DNA from: Bordetella petrii
GTDB lineage: Bacteria > Pseudomonadota > Gammaproteobacteria > Burkholderiales > Burkholderiaceae_B
Assembly (NCBI RefSeq): GCF_017356245.1
Contig: NZ_JAFMZZ010000001.1
Location: 3,188,674 to 3,224,531 of the forward strand
Direction: 5' to 3'
Length of the DNA: 35,858 bases
The notes beneath the pieces are model-generated. The model was not told the origin of the DNA and made no database searches. It saw only the letters and a list, made by a program, of their open reading frames with translations. The stretch's first letter is position 1. Each line of letters starts with the position of its first letter. Shown piece by piece: positions 1-8,600 of the stretch. Position numbers and translations under genes: made by a program.

Positions 1-513
1 TGATGGCGCTTTGCGTGGTCGAACTGGCGTCTCCGCTGGCCGCCGCCACTACCGGCATGCCCAGGCCCAGCCCCCCGCCGGTGCTGGGCACCGAGGTTCC
101 ATGCTCCTTGGTGGCTCCGCCCGCGACTTCATTGTCTTTGGTGGCGCCCAGGTCATCACCGCCGCCAAAATTCACGCCTCCGCCCACCAGCGTGGTGTTA
201 TCGCCCACTCTTACCTGGAACCCGCCGTCGCCGGCCCACAGGCCGCTTTGCTGGGTCACCGAGTCGTACTCGCTGTGCATCTTGCCCGTGCCGGCGTTGG
301 CCGACACGGATCCGACCACGCAGCCCGTCACGCAGACCGATGCGCCCAGGCCGCTACTGCTCTGCTTGCTGTCGTAGCGGCTGCTGTCCTGCAGGCTTTG
401 CACCAGCAGGTCGCCGCCGACGTCGGCCACGATCTGTTCGGCCTTGCCCGCCGCGCCTATCAGCGACGTATCGCCACCCGATTGCAGGGCCAGGGTGTTG
501 CCGGCGGTGACTG
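1..513 (-). pseudogene. cdiA-like fragment (downstream copy 3, runs off left edge)
   Basis: Read on the minus strand, this stretch stays open and matches the intact cdiA over the segment encoded at about 3379-4011, with many silent and a few replacement changes (for example SKQSSSGLGAS against SEQSSVGFGAS). It lacks 123 bases (41 codons) that are present in cdiA. The break falls at the 9-base direct repeat CCGCCCACC (3558-3566 and 3681-3689 in cdiA; a single copy near 179-187 here). Homology stops abruptly at about 514, and an in-frame TAG lies just upstream, so no start, signal peptide or TPS domain is attached. It continues leftward past the window edge and could lead to another toxin end there. 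It is best read as a truncated, promoterless part of an orphan cdiA cassette. Whether it is ever translated cannot be judged. Confidence 0.85.
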
Positions 514-525
514 CCTAATGATTTA

Positions 526-905
526 TTAAAGAGCGGTGGAGATTTTTAATCTCTCGAATTTGAACTCAGGTGTGCGGTATGCGTGACCAGGGAGATTGCG
601 GGGGTCGAAGAAAATTTTGTCATCCAGATGAGCCTTGACCGCCTGCCTGATCAACTGCCTCATTCAGGACGACTTCGCGTGTCGAAGAAGAACTCCGTCA
701 ACTGGATGTATACGGTATCGGGCGTTAGTTGCTCCACGTTGTACGCCGGCGTCGATAGCAGTTTGTCCAGACCGAACAAATCCACATATGCTGGCCCAAA
801 AATTTTGTGAGACAAGTGTAGCCCGCCCCTCCAACTGGTTGATCACGTCCGTTCGCATCTCGTTGTGGTGCGCATACTGATCGCGGATCGTCAAGCGTGG
901 TCCAC
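526..905 (-). pseudogene. unrecognised decayed gene tail, two frameshifts, fused to cdiA fragment
   Basis: This stretch is not homologous to the intact cdiA. On the minus strand a plausible protein can be followed only by changing frame twice. About 904-800 reads [19 protein letters not shown] in frame 1. About 795-667 reads [20 protein letters not shown] then [20 protein letters not shown] in frame 2. Positions 663-526 return to frame 1 as [20 protein letters not shown] then [20 protein letters not shown], ending at a TAA. The frame-2 part is hydrophobic and charged in a natural-looking pattern, while frame 1 over the same bases looks random. The join to cdiA-like sequence lies just after the codons for EEVE. 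Position downstream of a cdiA pre-toxin segment suggests a decayed immunity gene, but I do not recognise the family. The 45-residue frame at 526-663 begins with ATG but has no clear ribosome binding site. Confidence 0.55.
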
Positions 906-1270
906 TCTCAACCTCTTCGGCGCTGGCGCCCGGCCTGGGCTCGAGCATATAGCCAAGCACGCTGCTCAGACTTGCACCGGCGGCACCGCTGCCGCAGGCT
1001 GCCCCTTGCGCGGCCGCCGAACCGCACGCCAACACCCCATGCAGCGCGGCGCGCACGGTTTCCGACTCGGCGCCGCGAGGAAGAGAATCGGCCAATTGTT
1101 TGACCAGCTTGGCGCCCTCGGCCTGTAGGTATCCAAGTGTGGCGTTCAGGGCGAACTGGCTGGTGCTGCCGGTAACGTTGGCTGACGCCGCGGCCAAGAT
1201 GACGGTCAGTGCCTGCTACCCGGTGCGTCTTGAATCTCAATGGTTCCGCCGCTGATGGCGCTGTATGTGC
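906..1270 (-). pseudogene. cdiA pre-toxin fragment (downstream copy 2)
   Basis: This is a second partial copy of cdiA. Bases 1217-906 match cdiA 3020-2700 (the pre-toxin region reading LAAASANVTGSTSQFALNA to LEPRPGASAEEVE), and 1270-1218 match cdiA from about 3395 to 3340. The 318 bases between the two halves in cdiA are missing. In cdiA the break points carry the 11-base direct repeat GTCAGCGCCTG (3012-3022 and 3330-3340). Relative to cdiA, one base is also lost between 1218 and 1235, so the two halves are out of frame and a TAG appears at the join. The copy ends before the EADNN motif and runs straight into unrelated sequence. It has no start codon in context and no promoter, so it is a pseudogene fragment. 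The apparent frame 664-1197 joins this piece to the wrong frame of the next one. Confidence 0.85.
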
Positions 1271-1372
1271 GCGAGCGAGCATCGCCTCTGGCGCCGCGGG
1301 CACCGAGCTACCCCATGCCGCCACCCGGCGTATAAGCATTGATGCTTGATCATGATGAACAAACAGCACATA

Positions 1373-1402
1373 GGCCAAGGGCCGTATTTGCGGCCCTTGG
1401 CC
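1373..1402 (-). terminator. hairpin downstream of cdiI
   Basis: This is a perfect 12-base inverted repeat, GGCCAAGGGCCG (1373-1384) and CGGCCCTTGGCC (1391-1402), with a 6-base loop. It starts 13 bases after the cdiI stop codon on the minus strand. No T-run follows, so it may be an mRNA 3' end stabiliser or a weak terminator rather than a classical one. It marks the end of the cdiBAI transcript. Confidence 0.6.
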
Positions 1403-1415
1403 TTGGCGGCTATGG

Positions 1416-1790
1416 CTACTGCTCTAGATCGAAATCCGCGTCTATGCGATCCACTTTCATAGCAACCATTTTTCCATCGAGGTAGCCAAAGTCACTTAGC
1501 AACATGTCGTCTTCAAAGGTCAACTCCCCAGACTCCAGGTAACGGCCATTTAGCCTGCCAGTGATGACATAGGAAAATGTATTTCCTACGCGGACAATCG
1601 ACGGCTCCAAGCCGTCAGGACGTTCTTCAACGGTGTAATCATCGAAGAGATTCAATTCAACTGGATAAGACGAACCCACCTCAATCGCAAAATTGTATGC
1701 AAAGCAGGTTAGCTCAGTGTTGCCAATCTGAAGCATAACCTCTCCTTCGACACTCTCGCCTAAACGCAGAATTTTGGCTTGATAAATCAT
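1416..1790 (-). CDS. cdiI: predicted CDI immunity protein
   Basis: This is a 124-residue acidic protein with no signal peptide or membrane segment, so it is expected in the cytoplasm. The assignment rests on position: its ATG overlaps the cdiA stop in an ATGA (1787-1790), as expected for translational coupling, and cdiBAI loci place the immunity gene here. Its predicted role is to bind and neutralise the CdiA nuclease tip delivered by sister cells. The sequence is rich in Asp/Glu (for example ELTFEDD and DRIDADFDLEQ), which suits binding a basic nuclease surface. I do not recognise a named immunity family. GC is about 42-43 percent in the two 60-base lines I counted (1441-1500, 1681-1740), far below the cdiA body, consistent with exchange as a toxin/immunity unit. 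No strong Shine-Dalgarno is visible. Confidence 0.8.
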   Translation of the reverse strand: MIYQAKILRLGESVEGEVMLQIGNTELTCFAYNFAIEVGSSYPVELNLFDDYTVEERPDGLEPSIVRVGNTFSYVITGRLNGRYLESGELTFEDDMLLSDFGYLDGKMVAMKVDRIDADFDLEQ

Positions 1791-2623
1791 GGCACGGGCT
1801 TAATAACCTTGTCGAGCGAAGAACCATTTAGCATATCCCAGAAACTTTTACCACTCTCCACATGAATGGTGGTAATTGTCCCGTTCGTATTCGTCCCAAC
1901 AAAACCAAACTTGGCAGTACCGTTAGACGAATTACCCATGAACTGAACGTAGCCGGTTCGCATTTCTCCTGCTGGCTTGTAGAAATACTCCACCTTCTGC
2001 CCGTTTTGCATGATGTCTTTGCCGACGTGAAGATATTCATCAGCATTTTTTGCGCCAAACGCTGCACCATGCTTGTTGAAATGATCGAGCAGTTTCGCGT
2101 CATCTGCGAAGTTCGCGCCGGTCTTCGCTACGCCCGTTCCCCCCTTTGCCACCTGAGCCGCCGCCAACTGTCTGGCATGCTCCACCGTCGGCGCATTGGA
2201 AAGAACTTTGGCCAGATCACCCAGCTTGTCGACTGCCTTGACGCCCGGCACTATCCCCAACACCGCAAAGAAGTAGTTGGCCTCCTCCTGGCTGGCCACA
2301 GTGTGTCCGGTGATCAGCTCGTACGCCGAGCCGGCCATCCCCGGCACTGCCAGTAACCCGCCCACCGCATCGGCCAGCAAGGCCACGTGTGCGGACGACA
2401 TCTGCCCCAGAACTTGCGACAGCCCTGAGGCACTTTGTACGTCGTACAGGGTCATCAGCGCGTCGATCTTCGCCGATGACGCGTCCAGCGTCTTGATATT
2501 CTTCTCGTAGGCCTCGTTGCTTATCTGCCCACTGAGCAGCGCCTGCTCCAGTTCGGCCCGTTGCGCGGCAGTCTCCTTCGCCACCGACGTCCGGTTACGA
2601 TAGAACGTATTGTTGTCGGCCTC
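1787..2623 (-). other. CdiA-CT module (EADNN junction to stop)
   Basis: This is the 278-residue C-terminal module counted from E2771. Residues about 2776-2945 form a probable cytoplasm-entry/pre-toxin part, including YELITGHTVASQEEANYFFA followed by a glycine-proline turn (VLGIVPGVKAVDKLG) as in PT-TG-like linkers. Residues about 2948-3048 form the toxic domain (LLDHFNKHG onward). In CDI systems such modules are exchangeable, change sharply after the junction motif, and match only the neighbouring immunity gene. The AT-rich character begins within this module, at about 2110 and below, and continues through cdiI. Confidence 0.75.
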
Positions 2624-5600
2624 GATGCGCGCCGCCGCGCTGGCGGTGGCGGCGTCTCCTCCGAGTCCGGTGATCACGCCGGCGACCAGGCCGTTCAGCA
2701 GGTTGCTTCTCGCCTCCACCTCTTCCGCAGTAGCGCCTGGCTCGGGCTTCAGCAGATAGCCCAGCACGCTGCTCAGGCTTGCTCCAGCGGCGCCGCTGCC
2801 GCAGGCCGCCCCTTGCGCGGCGGCCGATCCACATGCCAACACCCCATGCAGGGCAGCGCGCAGCGTTTCCGACTCGGCGCCTTGCGGAAGCGCATCGGCC
2901 AACTGCTTGACCAGCTTGGCGCCCTCTGCTTGCAGGTATCCGAGCGCGGCGTTCAGAGCGAACTGACTGGTGCTACCAGTTACGTTGCCTGATGCCGCGG
3001 CCAGGATGACCGTCAGCGCCTGTCTCGATGTGCTGCCAGGCGCCCATTGCCTGGTCTGCTCAAGTTGCGCATTCAACGCCGCCAACCTGGCAGGGTCCGC
3101 GCTATCTTCCTTCGCGAGTTCGGCCGCGATTTCCTTCTTTATCGCACGGGCCTCCAGGTCGGCTTCCTTGGCCCGATTCACCAGAAACTGCCCCAGCTGC
3201 CGGTTCGCCTCGGACACGATCTCGAAGCCCGCTTCGATCTGCTCCTTGTCGAAGATCGGATCCAGCGTGTTCAGCGTGTCCGACGTATCCCGGTTCACCG
3301 ACGCCACGGCCTGGTCTGCCGTCTGCCCTGTCAGCGCCTGCTGCCCGGCCTCGTCGCGGATCTCGATCGATCCGCCGCTGATCGCGCTTTGCGTGGTCGA
3401 ACTGGCGTCTCCGCTGGCCGCGGCCACTACCGGCGTGCCCAGGCCCAACCCCCCGCCGGTGCTGGGCACCGAGGTTCCATGCTCCTTGGTAGCTCCGCCC
3501 GCGACTTCATTGTCTTTGGTGGCGCCCAGGTCATCAGCGCCGCCAAAATTCACGCCGCCGCCCACCGCGATCTGGCTGGCGCTGTAGTCGGCCCGGTTCT
3601 CGATGTCGCGCACCACCAGCGTGCCGGTCGACAAGCTGTTCAGCGCGTCGGCCACCGCCTGCTGGCTGCTGGCGATTACCCCGCCCACCAGCGTCGTGTT
3701 GTCGCCCACCTTCAACTGGAACCCGCCGTCGCCGGCCCACAGGCCGGCCTGCTGGGTCACCGAGTCGTACTCGCTGTGCATCTTGCCCGTGCCGGCGTTG
3801 GCCGACACGGATCCGACCACGCAGCCCGTCACGCATGCCGAGGCGCCAAAGCCGACGCTGCTCTGCTCGCTGTCGTAGCGGCTGCTGTCCTGCAGGCTTT
3901 GCACCAGCAGGTCGCCGCCGATGTCGGCCACGATCTGCTCGGCCTTGCCCGCCGCGCCCACCAGCGAAGTGTCGCCGCCGGACTGCAGGGCCAGCGTGTT
4001 GCCGGCCGTGATGGTGGTGGGAGTCCAGGTGGTGTCCTTGCCGTTTTCCGTGCCCCGCGAGGCCGACACGCCGGCTTCTGCTGTGATACCCGCGCCGTTC
4101 GTGCCCAGGCTGATGCCGACGCCGATGCTCGCCCCGCTGCTCTTGCTGTCCGTCTGCTGCGACGCGCTGTTCTTGGCCGCCTGCAGCAGGATGTCGCCCT
4201 CGGCCTGCAGGACGGCGTTGTTGCCCGCCGACAAGCCTGACCCGGTGACCGTGATGTCGGACGCCTGGCCACCGCCTTGCGCCACGATGGCCAGGTCGCG
4301 GCCGGCGGCCACGGTGGAACCCATGGCCATGGACGACTTGCGCTCGGTGGTGCTGCTGCTCTTGCTGGTGCCGAAGCTGATCTTGATGCTGGCGCCGCCG
4401 GCGGCGGCCGGGTCCTTCATGACCGCGTCGTAGGCATTGGACGCGGCCAGGGCGGTGGTGGCGCCCGCCAGCCCTTGCATGACGGCGTTGTCGGCCTTGC
4501 CGGCGGCTTCGCCCATGCGCTGGGTGGTCTGCATGGCGCTGGCCAGCGGCGTGCTGGCCGTTACCGTCAGGCCGGTTTGCTTGATTTCGTGGAACTCGCG
4601 TTGCCAGGCCGTGTCGGTAACCGACGCGATGTCGATGTTGCGGCCGATCAGGGTGACGTCGCCCTGGCGGGCCAGCACGTTGCTGCCGGCCACGGTCAGC
4701 GTATCGCCCGCGTTGACCAGCGTGTCGCCCTCGACGCTGCCGATGGTGCTGGCGGTATGGAAGACGCGCTTGCCGTCCAGGCTGTCGGTCTGTTCGTACT
4801 TGCCGTAGCTGATGCCGCCCAGGGCGCCGAAGCCGGACTTCTTGATTTTCTCGTACTGGTAGTCGTCGGCGGTGTTTTTGCCGGCCACGATGTTGACGTC
4901 GCGGTCGGCGGACACCACAAGGTCGTTCTGCGCGGCAAGGTTGGAGCCCGCCACATTGACGTCGCGCCCCGCCATGACCACCGCGGTGTCGCCCGTCAGC
5001 GTGCTGCCCTGGGCCTGGGTCCAGTCGGTGGACTTGATCGTGTGCGTGCTGCTGCTGGATAGGAAGCCGCGGGTCTTGTAGTAGTGCTCGTCGCGCGCAT
5101 AGCCGCTGGCCTGGCCGGCGCTGACGGTGATGTCGCGGCCGGCCGCCGCGGCCAGTTGGCCGCCGGCGGTGACCTCGGCAGCGCGGGCCTTGATGTCCTG
5201 GCCGGCGATCAGCGCCACGTCGCCGCCGGCGGTAATGGCGGTGCCGATTTCGGAAGCCGTACGCACCTTGGAGTTGTTGCGCTTGCCGTATACGTAGGCT
5301 TCGCTGTGGCTTTGCGTGACGGTGCCCAGGTCGATGTCGCGGCCGGCCTGCAGGCGCGCATCGTTCTTGATGGCCAGTTCGGCTGCGGTCAGGCGCAGGT
5401 CGCGCCCGGCGGCCATGTCCAGGCTGCCGGCGTCGATCTGCGACAAGCCGCCCAGGTTCACGCCCGAGGTCGCGCCGTGCTTGAACGAGGTGGTGGTGGA
5501 GGTCAGCGCGATATCGTTGCCGGCAGACAAGGTCACGACGTCACCCTTGATCAGGGCGGCGATGTTGGCCAGGTCCTGTCGCGCGGCCAGATCGACGCTG

Positions 5601-8600
5601 GTGGCCCGGATGCTCCCGCCAGCCTGGTTGAGGATGTTGTCCGCCGTGATGACCGTGGCCTCGCGCGCACCGATCGTGCCCGAATTGACGACATCGCCGT
5701 CAGCGTTCAGGCTAACGTTGCGGCCCGCCATCAGCGTGCCATCGCCTTGCAGGTCGCCGTCTCGCACCAGCAGGTACACCTGCGGCACCAGCACCTGTTC
5801 AGTGGAGCCGTCGGGCAACGTCACGGTTTGCGCCACCAGCCACACCAGGTCGCTGGTCAATTGGCGCTGCTGCGCATCGGTCAGGGCCGTGCCCAGCTGA
5901 ACACCGTGCTGCGTGGCAAACTCGGCGCCGGCTTTGAGCAGCGCCTGGTATTGCGCGCCCGCGTCCGCGTAGTCTTCAAGGAAACGTTGCCCGGTAGTGG
6001 CCAATATCTGGTCGGACACCAGTTTCTGTTCATAGAACCCGTCGCCCAGCCGCCGCGGCTGGCCCGAAGGGGTCAGGAACGGCGCGCCGTCGGGCATGCC
6101 CGCCAGTTCGCCGGCCTGCCGCAGCAGGTCCAGCAGGTAGTCGCTGGATACGAACGGGCGCTGGCCGGTGAATTGCGGATCGGTCGCCACCAGGTATGGG
6201 GCATCGGCCGCGTGGTCCACCACGAAAAGCTGGCTGTCGGGCACCTGGGCCGGCGACGTGACCGTGCGCACTTCGCCGTCGCCGGGCAGCGGCAGGCTGC
6301 CGATCTCGACCGGCGGCAGGGCCGCGCCGATGTCGCTGCCGGCCGGGGCGGACCCGTCCAGCGCCACGGTCTGGTTGCCGCCCGCGCCCGCCACCGCCAA
6401 TTCGATGGGCGTTGCGGAAACAGTGCCGGTGTAGGGCTGGGCGGGGTCGTACTCGCGGTCGTCGTCTTCTTCGTAGGTGCGCGTGGCAGTGCCCTTGAGC
6501 ACCACCCGGCGCTCGCCGGTGGCCCCGATGTTCTGGATGGCCGGCCCGTCGATGGCCAGGGTGCCGCCGGCGGCGATCTGGCTTTTGTCGTTGATGACGG
6601 CGCCGGCCAGGCTGGCGTTGCCGCCCACCAGGATCTTGCCGGGGTCGGTGGACACGGTGCGGCTTTCGGTGACGGTTTCGGTGACGCGATAGATGGTGAT
6701 GTTCTTCACCATGCGCGAATCGAAATCGGCGTTGAATGCATGGATACGGTCGTTCAGCGCGGCATAAGGCGCCTGGTAGGCCGCCAGTCGGGCCTTGTAC
6801 GCGGCCTGCTGGGCCGAGGTTGCCGGCGGCGACGGCGGCGTGGGGGGATGCGACCCGGCGGGCGGCGTTACGCCGAACACGCTCCAGATCCTGGCGCTGG
6901 GCGAGTAATAGTATTCGGCGGGCTGCGTGCCGCAGGTCTCGCCGGCGTCCCCGCCACCAGAGCACACTTCCCTTTCGGCCTGATAGGCCGGATAGATGGG
7001 CGACGTCTTGCCACGCTTGCCTTTCTTGTTCAAGGCATAGTCGAACGGCGGGCCGTAGCGCGACTCCGGGTACTTTGACGACGGCCGCAGCATGCGCCGC
7101 TCCTGGTCGTCGCCCAGCCAGTTCGGGTTCTTGCTGCACGCCGGCGTGACGAGGTCGCACAGCCAGGTGGTGGCGCCGTCGTACATATCGGTGCTGCCTT
7201 CGGGCCGGTAAAACACCTTGGGCGTGGAACTCACCTGTACCAGCTCACTGGCGAAATGATTGTTCAGGTTCTGGATCGACGCCGCCGATATCGCGGCATC
7301 GCCGGCGGTTTCAATGGTGGCCGAGGCATTGACCAGGCTGTCGGCCTGCCCGGCAGCGCGGCCGTCGGCGTCCAGCGCGCCGCCGATGCGCAGGTCGGCG
7401 CCGGCATAGATCAGTGCGTGCTCGCGGTTCGTCAGCGATTTCACGCCCAGGTCCAGGTCGTGGCGGGCGGCGATGACGGCGGCGCCGGACGGGCCGGCAT
7501 CGTTGAGCAGGGTGTTAGCCTGGATGGCGATGTCGTCGCCGTAGATGCGCCCCACGTTGATCACGTCGGAAGCCGTGATACGCGTGGCCGCGCCGTCGAT
7601 CAGGCCGGCGTTGTGCAGGGCCTGGGCCACGTTCAATGTGTTGGCGCGGCCTGCCAGCAGTTGCGCGCCCGCGGCGTTGTCCAGAGTGGCGGCTGTTACC
7701 GCCAGGTCGCGGCCCGCGGACGCCTGGCCCTGGTTGTTCAGGTGTGCGCCCACGGCCAGGCTCAGGTCGCGCCCGGCCACCAGCGTGCCGTCTTGCGCCA
7801 GGGACCCGGCCACGGTCACGGCCAGGTCGCCGCCCGCGTTGATCGTGCCGACGCCATCGATGGCCTGGGCTCGCAGTGCCAGCCCGTCGTCGGCCAGCAG
7901 GCGCCCATCGGCGTTGCGCAAAGACGCGGCGTCGATGTCGGCCGAACCTTGCGAGGACACCAGGCCGCCGGTGTTGAGCAGTTCGGCGGTGGCCACGCTC
8001 AGCGACCGGGCGGCGGCGATCGTGCCATCGCCGCTGTTGTGTACCTGGTCGCGCGCCTGGATGGAGATATCCTGGGCCGCCAGAATGCCGCCCTGGTTGC
8101 GCAGGGTGTTCGCCTTGATGGTGGCGTTACTGTTCGCGGCGATGGACCCGCCGGTGTTGTCCAGCGCATCGGCGACCAGCAGCATATCGGTGCTGGCCAG
8201 TGCCGTGCCGCTGTTGACGATCTGGCCGGCATGCAGGGCCAGGCTGCCGGGCTGGGTCAGCCTGCCGTCGGCATCTACACCGGCGGCCAACTGGCCAGTG
8301 TTTTGCAGCGTGCCGGCACTGGCGGCAAGATCACCGCCCGACAGCACCGTGCCGGTGTTGTCCAATGCGCCGCCAGCCGACAGCGCCGCGGCGGTTGCAC
8401 CCGCGGCAACGCCGGCATTGGCCAAGGCTGCGCCCGCGGCCAGCGCCAGGGCGCCGGCGCTTTGCACGCGCCCCGTCGAGGCCACCGACAAGTCGCCCGC
8501 GGCGGCCGCATCCAGGCCACCCTGCGCCGCCGCCACGCCGTTCAACTGAACGTGGCGGCCGGCCCGCAGGCGCATGTTTTGCCCGGATGCCAGCGTGCCC

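Noticed and set aside
664..1197. A 177-residue minus-strand frame that could be called an orphan CdiA toxin gene
   Set aside because: It uses a TTG that is an internal Leu codon in cdiA, and its last third runs in a frame that looks random while another frame over the same bases looks like real protein.
1271..1372. Possible extra gene between the cdiI hairpin and copy 2
   Set aside because: The stretch has no frame with a start and no homology that I can see to cdiA; it is simply unassigned.
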